This document shows positions 1-5,982 of a stretch of DNA of 7,359 nt, piece after piece (the stretch's first letter is position 1; every line of letters begins with the position of its first letter). Source of the DNA: Gammaproteobacteria bacterium. Lineage in GTDB: Bacteria > Pseudomonadota > Gammaproteobacteria > Xanthomonadales > Marinicellaceae. The translations under genes and the position numbers were made by a program. The stretch covers positions 1 to 7,359 of the forward strand of contig JAUHZH010000106.1 in assembly GCA_030426065.1 (NCBI GenBank), read 5' to 3'. The notes under the pieces were generated by a model. It was not told the origin of the DNA. It did not search any database and saw only the letters and a list, made by a program, of their open reading frames with translations.

Positions 1-529
1 CACGAACCAAATGATCAGATGCCGCTTTGGAAGCAGAATAAGGCGAATTGGGTGCATAGGGAGTGGTTTCTGAGAACAGGCCTGTGGCTCCCAAGGAACC
101 ATAAACCTCATCTGTCGACACATGCAAAAAACGGAATTTTTTTTGCTTGTCTTCAGGCAGACCCTGGTAGTAAGCCAAAACCTGTTGCAACAACTCAAAA
201 GTACCCACCACATTGGTTTGAATGAATTCAGCGGGGCCGTCAATCGACCGATCAACGTGTGATTCAGCCGCAAAATGAACTACAGCCGTGGGTTGTTCTT
301 GTTCTAAAAGGTCTGCCACCAAGCCACCATCGGCGATGTCACCTTTGACAAAACGGTGATTGTCATGATTCATGACTTCGTTCAAAGTATCCAGATTGCC
401 TGCGTAACTGAGCTTGTCTAAGTTGATGATTTTGCGGTTGTTTTTAAGCACTTGTCGAAGCACAAAGTTACCGCCGATGAAACCAGCACCGCCAGTCACC
501 AACCATTTGTCTTGAGTAGAATCCGTCAT
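1..529 (-). CDS. rfbB: dTDP-glucose 4,6-dehydratase, N-terminal part (cut by window edge)
   Basis: Reading the minus strand from the ATG at 529 gives 176 codons with no stop before the window edge, so about the first half of the protein is present. It is a short-chain dehydrogenase/reductase. Visible are the NAD-binding TGGAGFIG loop (residues 12-19), the SYAGNL segment (41-46), AAESHVDRSI (87-96), STDEVYG (138-144) carrying the catalytic Thr-Asp-Glu, and YSASK (164-168) with the catalytic Tyr and Lys. This combination is typical of RfbB/RmlB, which converts dTDP-glucose to dTDP-4-keto-6-deoxyglucose in the cytoplasm, an early step toward dTDP-rhamnose and related O-antigen sugars. Gly20 follows the nucleotide loop where Ser is more usual. 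The gene lies 53 bp downstream of the metallophosphoesterase gene and has its own candidate extended -10 promoter. There is no strong Shine-Dalgarno; an ACGGA lies almost against the ATG. Other dTDP-sugar genes would be expected beyond the left edge. Confidence 0.93.
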   Translation of the reverse strand, partial: MTDSTQDKWLVTGGAGFIGGNFVLRQVLKNNRKIINLDKLSYAGNLDTLNEVMNHDNHRFVKGDIADGGLVADLLEQEQPTAVVHFAAESHVDRSIDGPAEFIQTNVVGTFELLQQVLAYYQGLPEDKQKKFRFLHVSTDEVYGSLGATGLFSETTPYAPNSPYSASKAASDHLVR

Positions 530-556
530 TCCGTTGGGAAACGTAAAAAGTGGCTC

Positions 557-565
557 ATTATAACA
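557..565 (-). promoter_or_regulatory. Extended -10 promoter for rfbB
   Basis: On the minus strand the gap before rfbB reads TGTTATAAT: a perfect TATAAT (562-557) preceded by the TGn extension. It lies 27 bp from the rfbB ATG, which would give a leader of about 20 nt. No good -35 is seen about 17 bp upstream, as is usual for extended -10 promoters. The identical 9-mer precedes the SRPBCC gene. This is a motif call only. Confidence 0.5.
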
Positions 566-582
566 CCTGACACCTTACTCGG

Positions 583-1341
583 CTAAAGATTCCATTCGAT
601 GAGGTGCCACTCGCCTTCCAACGTTTCGACCAAGGCTGTGCAAGACTCAACCCAGTCACCGCAATTCATGTAACGTACACCGTCGATGTCCCTGATTTCA
701 GCATGGTGAATGTGGCCACTGATGATCCCATCCAAACCTTGCTGTCGTGCGTAATCAGATAAGATTTTTTCATAATTATCAATGAACTGTACGGATTGTT
801 TAACTTTGTTTTTCAAATACTTGGACAGAGACCAATGGCGTTTGTAGCCTATCGACCTACGCAAGCGATTCAACGGCCGATTGATGCGCAACAACCACTG
901 GTATATGAAATCACCCAAAACAGCCAACCATTTTTGATTCATGGTGATGGAGTCGAAAGAGTCACCATGCACGACACCCATGGTTTCACCCGCCAAACTG
1001 ATATATTCGTATTCATTGATCAGGTGCATATTCTCACCCAATGACAAAGGAATGAATTTCCTTATGAATTCATCGTGATTGCCAATCACATAAAAAACTT
1101 GCGTGTTTTTGCGTGCTTTTCTCAAAACCTTTTGAATCACATCAGAGTGGCTCTGCGGCCAATACATTTTGCGTTTTAACGACCAGCCATCAATGATGTC
1201 ACCCACCAAAAACAACTGTTCTGATTCATGTTTTTTCAAAAAATCAAGCAACGATTCAGCTTGACAATCTCGGGTGCCCAGATGCACATCCGAAATAAAA
1301 ATGCTGCGAAATTTCTTAACTTCTGAAAGGTCGGAATCCAT
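583..1341 (-). CDS. LpxH-like metallophosphoesterase (UDP-2,3-diacylglucosamine diphosphatase family)
   Basis: A 252-aa calcineurin-like phosphoesterase with the full set of metal-binding motifs: SDVH (17-20), GDIID (47-51), GNHD (87-90), HGD (125-127) and GHIHH (209-213). Order and spacing fit the LpxH branch (E. coli LpxH is about 240 aa, from memory). LpxH cleaves UDP-2,3-diacylglucosamine to lipid X at the inner membrane in lipid A synthesis. This protein has GNHD where E. coli LpxH has GNRD, and a basic, aromatic stretch at about 136-170 (QWLLRINRPLNRLRR) that might contact membrane or lipid. It is therefore better called an LpxH-like paralogue than lpxH itself; the substrate could be another pyrophosphate or phosphomonoester. 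The ATG at 1341 has no clear Shine-Dalgarno, so the exact start is less certain. It follows the SRPBCC gene by 57 bp and precedes rfbB by 53 bp on the same strand, which fits cell-envelope work. Confidence 0.85.
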   Translation of the reverse strand: MDSDLSEVKKFRSIFISDVHLGTRDCQAESLLDFLKKHESEQLFLVGDIIDGWSLKRKMYWPQSHSDVIQKVLRKARKNTQVFYVIGNHDEFIRKFIPLSLGENMHLINEYEYISLAGETMGVVHGDSFDSITMNQKWLAVLGDFIYQWLLRINRPLNRLRRSIGYKRHWSLSKYLKNKVKQSVQFIDNYEKILSDYARQQGLDGIISGHIHHAEIRDIDGVRYMNCGDWVESCTALVETLEGEWHLIEWNL

Positions 1342-1398
1342 ACCAGCATTGTGGAACCCGATGATGACAACCTGATTACATTTGTCACAAAGTCTTCA

Positions 1399-1845
1399 TT
1401 AAGGCCGGTGATTTTCGACAAACGACTTGAATTGTGCCAACCATTTTTCTGCTGGTTTTTTATACATCGATGGGAACAGAATGGAAATCAGTTTGGGCAT
1501 CACCCAATCTATCCGTGTGTATTCGTAGGCATAATGATACCGCGTCATCCCACCACCCAAATCTTCAAATCGACACAGCATGGTGTTGTCCATGCTTTTG
1601 TGATGGTAATGGGCCTCAAATGAATCAGGTAAACTGTTGTCAGTGATCGTTTCTGTCAGTTCCATTTTGTGGTTACCATGTTGATAATTCATCACGGCTT
1701 GCGCTCCGGTTTGGCCGGGTTCGCCTAGTGTGGTCGTTTTACTGATGAAACCATCTTGATAATGTTTCAAATTTTCTGGATTGGCAAAAAGTGCCACCAC
1801 CACGTCACGCGTCTGATCAATGTCAATGTAACCTTCGTGTTTCAT
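1399..1845 (-). CDS. SRPBCC (START-like) domain protein
   Basis: A 148-aa soluble protein with no signal peptide or membrane segment. Its layout is that of the SRPBCC/polyketide-cyclase fold: an N-terminal strand (GYIDIDQTRDVVVALFANPE, 5-24), then a helix-grip core with the GEPGQTGA turn (41-48), a run of strands, a GGGMTRY turn (97-103), and a C-terminal helix (about 128-144, KKPAEKWLAQFKSFVE) that would close the hydrophobic pocket. Such proteins bind lipids or other hydrophobic ligands. No catalytic residues can be assigned and the ligand is unknown. The ATG at 1845 is preceded by AGGG about 9 nt upstream and a perfect extended -10 box, so start and promoter agree. It lies 26 bp after the oxygenase gene and 57 bp before the phosphoesterase gene, all on the same strand. 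Confidence 0.8.
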   Translation of the reverse strand: MKHEGYIDIDQTRDVVVALFANPENLKHYQDGFISKTTTLGEPGQTGAQAVMNYQHGNHKMELTETITDNSLPDSFEAHYHHKSMDNTMLCRFEDLGGGMTRYHYAYEYTRIDWVMPKLISILFPSMYKKPAEKWLAQFKSFVENHRP

Positions 1846-1862
1846 GTGAATGCCCTAACAGG

Positions 1863-1871
1863 ATTATAACA
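1863..1871 (-). promoter_or_regulatory. Extended -10 promoter for the SRPBCC gene
   Basis: The minus strand reads TGTTATAAT, with TATAAT at 1868-1863 and the TGT extension ending next to the TGA stop of the oxygenase gene (1872-1874). It is 17 bp upstream of the ATG at 1845, giving a short leader that keeps the AGGG. A TTGACC lies upstream but only 14 bp away, too close for a standard -35. The 9-mer is identical to the one before rfbB. Confidence 0.5.
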
Positions 1872-2546
1872 TCACAAAGGTGGGTCAACGCGATCTGTGT
1901 TTGAAGTGTTGAGCCTGAACCACCCTGCAATGGAATGTCTGTCTCGGTTGGCCTTCAAAACTTCATGAGGGAACTGTTCGCTTAAAAAAACCACCAATGA
2001 GCCATACTGAGGCATCACCCGAACACCCACGGTGTCATGGTCATCTTGGTACAACACCCACTCCCCCCCGTCTTCTGTCTGCCAACCTGGGTTGAGGTAC
2101 ACCACCACAGACAGGATGCGGTTGGACTCTCCAACAAAGGCATCTCGATGACGCTTGTAATAATCCCCCGGGGCATAGTGTGCAAAATGGCTTTCAAATG
2201 AGAACAGTCCCAAAAACAACCTTTTATTGAGGTGTTTCCTTAAAGCCTCACACCATTGCAACCATTGCCGGCCCGGTTTAGATGAGCCATCTATCCAACA
2301 AATCTCATCGGTTCGGACAAAGGTATTGTGAACATGATCATCCCCCCTTCCTATTCCTGCCTGTTGATATAAGTCGGCTTCCATTTGCAAACGGTGGTGA
2401 AATAAATCGTCCAATAACAAAGGCGGTAACGCCGAAGGCAAAATAACACAGCCACAATCACTCAAACTTTCAGCCATGACATCAAAAACACCTTCATCCA
2501 AGCCAAACAGTGATTCCTGTTCACTTGAAATTAACAACTCATTCAA
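1872..2546 (-). CDS. 2-oxoglutarate/Fe(II)-dependent prolyl hydroxylase-like dioxygenase (SM-20/EGLN type)
   Basis: A 224-aa protein with the double-stranded beta-helix dioxygenase core. Iron ligands are His133 and Asp135 (RHRDAF, 132-137) and His194 (FPHEV, 192-196); the 2-oxoglutarate-binding Arg is Arg203 (DRHSIAGWF), and Tyr150 (VYLN) matches the Tyr that contacts 2-oxoglutarate. The His-to-His distance (61) and His-to-Arg distance (9) equal those I recall for human PHD2 (313/374/383). It would hydroxylate a substrate, probably a prolyl residue, using O2 and 2-oxoglutarate in the cytoplasm. The Pseudomonas homologue acts on EF-Tu (established for that protein, inferred here). The start is a TTG at 2546: an in-frame stop lies immediately before it, and GGAG sits 7 nt upstream. 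An internal ATG at residue 24 is the alternative. It heads the minus-strand gene group. Confidence 0.88.
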   Translation of the reverse strand: MNELLISSEQESLFGLDEGVFDVMAESLSDCGCVILPSALPPLLLDDLFHHRLQMEADLYQQAGIGRGDDHVHNTFVRTDEICWIDGSSKPGRQWLQWCEALRKHLNKRLFLGLFSFESHFAHYAPGDYYKRHRDAFVGESNRILSVVVYLNPGWQTEDGGEWVLYQDDHDTVGVRVMPQYGSLVVFLSEQFPHEVLKANRDRHSIAGWFRLNTSNTDRVDPPL

Positions 2547-2553
2547 TCAGTGA

Positions 2554-2557
2554 CTCC
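2554..2557 (-). promoter_or_regulatory. Shine-Dalgarno supporting the TTG start of the oxygenase
   Basis: The minus strand reads GGGAG, then 7 nt, then TTG at 2546. It is the best Shine-Dalgarno match I found in the window. It favours the TTG over the ATG at 2477, which has only a loose AAGGTG about 11 nt upstream. Confidence 0.6.
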
Positions 2558-2613
2558 CATAACATGTCCATGACGAGGCGATGGCGGCACACCAGCCTCC
2601 ATCTATCAACGCG

Positions 2614-2619
2614 ATTATA
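2614..2619 (-). promoter_or_regulatory. Candidate -10 box for the oxygenase gene
   Basis: A perfect TATAAT on the minus strand, 67 bp upstream of the TTG start. The hexamer about 18 bp upstream (CTGCAA) matches a sigma-70 -35 poorly. The region is AT-rich, so a chance match is possible. Confidence 0.3.
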
Positions 2620-2757
2620 TGGTTTAATTCCACTTTTGCAGGGTTTTATTTCAAGCCCACACAAAAAAATGCTGAAGGGATCATTTGCACAACAATTAAT
2701 CCATGACATGGGTGCGGTCACGGTCAGGCTAAGGTGTGGCTACCCCAACACTTCTTG

Positions 2758-2766
2758 TGGTAGAAT
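2758..2766 (+). promoter_or_regulatory. Candidate extended -10 promoter for the aminotransferase
   Basis: TGGTAGAAT combines a TAGAAT -10 with a TGn extension. It would start transcription near 2773, giving a leader of about 23 nt to the ATG at 2796. No convincing -35 is present. This placement also argues against a start at 2736, which would lie upstream of the promoter. Confidence 0.4.
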
Positions 2767-2795
2767 GCCATCCTTATTTATCAACTGAGACTTTT

Positions 2796-4295
2796 ATGAC
2801 AGTGTTGGAAAAATTAAACACGTTGCGACAAGCTCAAGGATCTGTTTTGACACAGGGATTGAGCGAAGCCATCATCGAAAAATTCATTGAAATTGATGAA
2901 GATTTGGTGACAGCCATCGAATGGGCCACCGTTGAATATGAATCCATCAAGAACACATACCCAGATTTGATTGATATGGATGAAGCCGACCAGCTGGCTC
3001 ACGTTCATCAAGATTTTGTCAATTTTTATGCCAGCGACGCCGTCAACCCATACATTGCCATTGCGGGCAAAGGGTCTTGGATCATCACTTTGAAAGGTGC
3101 TGTGCTTCATGACAGCGGCGGATACGGCATGTTGGGTGCAGGTCATGCAGCGGCTCATGTTTTGGAAACCATGGCTCGTCCACACGTGATGGCCAACATC
3201 ATGACACCGAGCATCTACCAGAAAAAACTGTCGGATTTACTGAAAAAAGAAATTGGCGTCGGTCGTGATGCCTGCCCTTACGACAAATTCATCTGCATGA
3301 ACTCAGGCTCTGAAGCCGTGACTGTGGCTTCTCGAATCTCAGACGTGAACGCAAAAAACCAAACCGGCATGGGTGGTGACAACTACGGCAAAACCGTAAA
3401 AATCATGGCCCTAGAAGGTGCTTTCCATGGCCGTACGGATCGACCAGCTCAATATTCTGACTCTTCATTGAAGTCATACAAAAAGAATTTGGCTTCATTC
3501 CAAGGCCGAAACAACCTGATCACGGTACCCATCAACGACGTTGATGCATTGAAAAAAGCGTTCGATGACGCGGAAGCCAACAACGAATTCATCGAATCAT
3601 TTTTCATGGAACCAGTGATGGGTGAAGGCAACCCAGGCATGGCCATCACACCTGAATTTTACTCGGTGGCCCGTGAATTGACTGAAAACCATGGCACTTT
3701 GTTCTTGGTTGACTCGATCCAAGCCGGATTGCGTGCCCAAGGCTGTTTGTCCATTTGTGATTATCCTGGCTTTGAAAACTTGCCTGCTCCAGACATGGAA
3801 ACTTATTCCAAAGCTTTGAATGCCGGTCATTACCCCTTGTCGGTTTTGGCTTTGAGCAAAAAAGCCGCTGATTTGTACGTGGTGGGCATCTATGGCAACA
3901 CCATGACAGCCAACCCCAAAGCCATGGACGTGGCCTGCTCCGTTTTGACGCAATTGTCTCAAGAAACACGCCAAAACATCCGTGACAAAGGCGTCTTGTT
4001 TGTCAACAAATTGAAAGCCTTGCAAGAGAAACTGAACGGTGAAATCACCAATGTCCAAGGTACGGGATTGCTGTTTTCTTGTGAGTTGTCTCCAGAATTC
4101 AAAGCTTATGGTGCTGGCAGCATCGAAGAATACTTGCGACTCAATGGCTTGGGCGTGATCCATGGTGGTGAAAACTCATTGCGTTTCACCCCACGTTTTG
4201 AAATCACAGAAGCGGAAGTGGATTTGGTGGTTGATGGTGTAGAAAATGCACTACTCAATGGCCCTAAAGCCAATGCCGTAGACAAGGCCAGTTAG
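2796..4295 (+). CDS. Class III PLP-dependent aminotransferase
   Basis: A 499-aa fold-type I, class III (ornithine/GABA-like) aminotransferase. Visible are the phosphate-binding NSGSEAV (169-175), EGAFHGRT (207-214) whose aromatic and His stack on the cofactor, MEPVMGEG (271-278), the LVDSIQAG segment (304-311) with Asp306 for the PLP ring nitrogen, and Lys339 in YSKALNAG as the Schiff-base lysine. GNTMTANP (368-375) matches the segment contacting the partner subunit's phosphate. It should move an amino group from a terminal amine or amino acid to a 2-oxo acid in the cytoplasm; the substrate is not readable from sequence. It is longer than typical family members (about 400-460 aa) because of an extended N-terminus. 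I prefer the ATG at 2796 because a candidate promoter lies just upstream and a GAG is 6 nt before it. An in-frame ATG at 2736 would add 20 unlikely residues. A second TAG follows the stop directly, at the edge of a palindromic repeat. The HglS-like gene beyond asnS suggests a 2-aminoadipate/lysine role (inference). Confidence 0.85.
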   Translation: MTVLEKLNTLRQAQGSVLTQGLSEAIIEKFIEIDEDLVTAIEWATVEYESIKNTYPDLIDMDEADQLAHVHQDFVNFYASDAVNPYIAIAGKGSWIITLKGAVLHDSGGYGMLGAGHAAAHVLETMARPHVMANIMTPSIYQKKLSDLLKKEIGVGRDACPYDKFICMNSGSEAVTVASRISDVNAKNQTGMGGDNYGKTVKIMALEGAFHGRTDRPAQYSDSSLKSYKKNLASFQGRNNLITVPINDVDALKKAFDDAEANNEFIESFFMEPVMGEGNPGMAITPEFYSVARELTENHGTLFLVDSIQAGLRAQGCLSICDYPGFENLPAPDMETYSKALNAGHYPLSVLALSKKAADLYVVGIYGNTMTANPKAMDVACSVLTQLSQETRQNIRDKGVLFVNKLKALQEKLNGEITNVQGTGLLFSCELSPEFKAYGAGSIEEYLRLNGLGVIHGGENSLRFTPRFEITEAEVDLVVDGVENALLNGPKANAVDKAS

Positions 4296-4297
4296 TA

Positions 4298-4457
4298 GAG
4301 TCCTTTGCTCGATTCGTGAATCAAGTTAAAAAGTCTAAAAATGACCTGCTTTGCGTTGGGAAATTTGCTAATAACGGCGTATTAGACGGCATTTCCCGCC
4401 TTAATCAGATCATTTTTAGCTCTTTTTTCCAGTGACCCAGAACCGAGCAAAAGACTC
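4298..4457 (-). repeat. Palindromic fold-back repeat, copy 1 (ERIC/MITE-like)
   Basis: A 160-bp imperfect palindrome. The termini GAGTCCTTTGCTCG (4298-4311) and CGAGCAAAAGACTC (4444-4457) are inverted repeats with one mismatch. Inner arms also pair: 4335-4348 with 4406-4419 (13 of 14) and GGGAAAT 4358-4364 with ATTTCCC 4391-4397. The centre is AATAACGGCGTATT (4370-4383). Its reverse complement aligns along its length with copy 2 at 5983-6141, hence the minus orientation. It is flanked by TA on both sides (4296-4297 and 4458-4459), compatible with TA insertion but only 2 bp. It carries no reading frame with protein character. It begins 2 bp after the aminotransferase stop and would form a large hairpin in that transcript's 3' end. 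It differs from the ERIC consensus as I recall it. Confidence 0.85.
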
Positions 4458-4477
4458 TAAAATAATATACTTAACAA

Positions 4478-4483
4478 TATATT
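4478..4483 (+). promoter_or_regulatory. Possible -10 box for asnS
   Basis: TATATT lies in an AT-rich stretch. A start about 7 nt further on, near 4490, would fall inside the terminator-like hairpin, so the asnS transcript would lack the hairpin's 5' strand and escape termination. There is no clear -35. A TAATAT at 4463-4468 is an alternative. Confidence 0.25.
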
Positions 4484-4484
4484 C

Positions 4485-4514
4485 GGCCGTGTTTTCAATA
4501 ACTCGGCCTTTTTT
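4485..4514 (+). terminator. Intrinsic terminator-like hairpin upstream of asnS
   Basis: GGCCG (4485-4489) pairs with CGGCC (4504-4508) around a 14-nt loop, which can add one further G-C pair after a T-T mismatch. A run of six T follows (4509-4514). It ends 14 nt before the asnS ATG. It most simply terminates the aminotransferase transcript, from which it is now separated by the palindromic repeat. It could instead act as an attenuator in a longer asnS leader. Confidence 0.6.
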
Positions 4515-4528
4515 ACAGAATAAATAAC

Positions 4529-5929
4529 ATGCAAGACGTTTCAATCAAACAAGCATTAACAGGTGAAGTGGCTGTCGACAGCCAAGTCACCATCAAAGGC
4601 TGGATTCGCACCACTCGCGATTCCAAAGGTGGTTTTTCATTCCTCGTGGTTCACGACGGCTCCTGTTTCGACGGCATCCAAGTGGTCGCCAACAATGAAC
4701 TGCCCAATTATGACGAAGAAATCACCAAGCTGTTCACTGGTTGCTCAGTGATTGCCAAAGGAACACTGGTGGAATCGGGTGGCAAAGGCCAAAAATTTGA
4801 GATCCAAGCATCCGAAGTTGAAGTGGTTGGCTGGGTAGAAAATCCGGACACCTACCCGATGCAACCCAAGCGGCACACCATGGAATATTTGCGTGAGCAA
4901 GCCCATTTGCGCCCCAGAACCAATACATTCAGTGCCATGATGCGGGTTCGCAACACCATGGCCCAGGCCGTTCATCAGTATTTTAATGACAACGGCTATG
5001 TCTGGTTACATACACCGATCATCACAGCCAGTGACTGTGAAGGTGCCGGTGATTTGTTCCGGGTTTCCACATTGGACTTGATGAACCTGCCCAAAGACGA
5101 CAAAGGTGAAGTGGACTTCAGCCAAGATTTCTTTGGCAAAGAATCATACTTGACCGTATCTGGTCAGTTGAATGCCGAAACGTATGCCTGTGCTTTGAGT
5201 AAGGTGTACACCTTCGGTCCCACCTTCCGCGCAGAAAATTCACACACACAAAGGCACCTGGCTGAGTTTTGGATGATTGAACCCGAAGTGGCGTTTGCTG
5301 ACTTGAATGATGCAGCGCAATTGGGTGAAGACTTTTTGAAATTCATCACCCAAAAAGTCCTGGAAAACAACGCCGATGACATGGGCTTTTTCAACAGTTT
5401 TGTAGACAAACAGGCCATCCAACGCTTGGAAACTTTGCAAAAAGACAGTTTCGAACGGGTCAATTATGCCGACGCCTTGGAAATATTGAAAGCATCGGGC
5501 AAAACATTTGAATACCCAGTTGAATGGGGTTTGGACTTACAAACTGAACACGAACGTTTCTTGACCGAAGAACATTTCAAGAAACCCATCGTCGTCATGA
5601 ATTACCCAGAAGAAATCAAACCATTCTACATGCGCTTGAATGACGACGGTAAAACCGTGGCCGCCATGGATGTTTTGGTCCCTGGCATTGGTGAAATCAT
5701 GGGTGGATCACAACGTGAGGAACGTCTGGACCACTTGCTCAACCGCATGAAACACCACGGCTTGGATGAAACCGAATACAAATGGTACACCGACCTGCGT
5801 CGCTATGGCACCGTCCCTCACGCAGGATTCGGCGCGGGGTTTGAACGTTTGGTCAGTTACGTGACTGGATTGTCAAATGTCCGCGATGTGATTGCCTTCC
5901 CTCGCACACCGGGATCAGCCAGGTTCTGA
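4529..5929 (+). CDS. asnS: Asparagine--tRNA ligase (asparaginyl-tRNA synthetase)
   Basis: A 466-aa class IIb aminoacyl-tRNA synthetase that charges tRNA-Asn with asparagine using ATP in the cytoplasm; the length equals that of E. coli AsnS. The N-terminal OB-fold anticodon-binding domain spans about residues 17-103 (TIKGWIRTTRDSKGGFSF). The catalytic domain has SGQLNAE (211-217), class II motif 2 (FRAENSHTQRHLAEFWMIE, 233-251), EIMGGSQREERL (389-400), and motif 3 (GAGFERL, 435-441, on to FPRTPGSARF at the C-terminus). The GGSQREER and C-terminal motifs separate it from AspRS and LysRS. The ATG at 4529 has no Shine-Dalgarno; it follows an AT-rich, C-poor stretch (ACAGAATAAATAAC), which suggests an S1-dependent or unusual initiation site. 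The gene stands alone between two terminators and is bracketed by two copies of a palindromic repeat. Codon use looks like that of its neighbours, so there is no sign of transfer. Confidence 0.97.
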   Translation: MQDVSIKQALTGEVAVDSQVTIKGWIRTTRDSKGGFSFLVVHDGSCFDGIQVVANNELPNYDEEITKLFTGCSVIAKGTLVESGGKGQKFEIQASEVEVVGWVENPDTYPMQPKRHTMEYLREQAHLRPRTNTFSAMMRVRNTMAQAVHQYFNDNGYVWLHTPIITASDCEGAGDLFRVSTLDLMNLPKDDKGEVDFSQDFFGKESYLTVSGQLNAETYACALSKVYTFGPTFRAENSHTQRHLAEFWMIEPEVAFADLNDAAQLGEDFLKFITQKVLENNADDMGFFNSFVDKQAIQRLETLQKDSFERVNYADALEILKASGKTFEYPVEWGLDLQTEHERFLTEEHFKKPIVVMNYPEEIKPFYMRLNDDGKTVAAMDVLVPGIGEIMGGSQREERLDHLLNRMKHHGLDETEYKWYTDLRRYGTVPHAGFGAGFERLVSYVTGLSNVRDVIAFPRTPGSARF

Positions 5930-5956
5930 CCTTAATTCAACACATCAAAAATGTAT

Positions 5957-5981
5957 AAAGGGGTGTTTCGCACCCCTTTTT
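5957..5981 (+). terminator. Intrinsic terminator of asnS
   Basis: GGGGTG (5960-5965) and CACCCC (5971-5976) form a perfect 6-bp GC-rich stem with a TTTCG loop, extended by AAA/TTT pairing and followed by TTTTT. It lies 27 bp after the asnS stop. Its T-tract runs directly into the left end of repeat copy 2. Confidence 0.9.
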
Positions 5982-5982
5982 A

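Larger units (their letters stand above)
2547..2795. other. Divergent intergenic region between oxygenase and aminotransferase
   Basis: This 249-bp gap lies between genes pointing away from each other and should hold both promoters. I see a TATAAT toward the oxygenase (2619-2614), an extended -10 toward the aminotransferase (2758-2766), an 11-bp palindrome CCATGACATGG at 2701-2711, and a tandem CGGTCA repeat at 2715-2726. The last two sit about 35-60 bp upstream of the aminotransferase -10 and could be operator sites, but both are short. Long reading frames here lack any recognisable protein pattern. Confidence 0.45.

Noticed and set aside
19..225. 68-codon plus-strand frame at the left edge
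   Set aside because: It is antisense to rfbB, whose conserved motifs fix the coding strand; the translated product has no protein family character.
1372..1395. TTTGTCACAAA palindrome upstream of the phosphoesterase as an operator
   Set aside because: It is only 11 bp, in an AT-rich stretch, and matches no operator that I can name with confidence.
2736..2795. Upstream ATG adding 20 residues to the aminotransferase
   Set aside because: The added residues do not resemble the family, the ATG lies before the candidate promoter, and it lacks a Shine-Dalgarno.
4296..4459. T-box, riboswitch or tRNA-like leader controlling asnS
   Set aside because: The same structure occurs after asnS in opposite orientation, and it lacks T-box sequence elements. 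A repeat explains both copies better.
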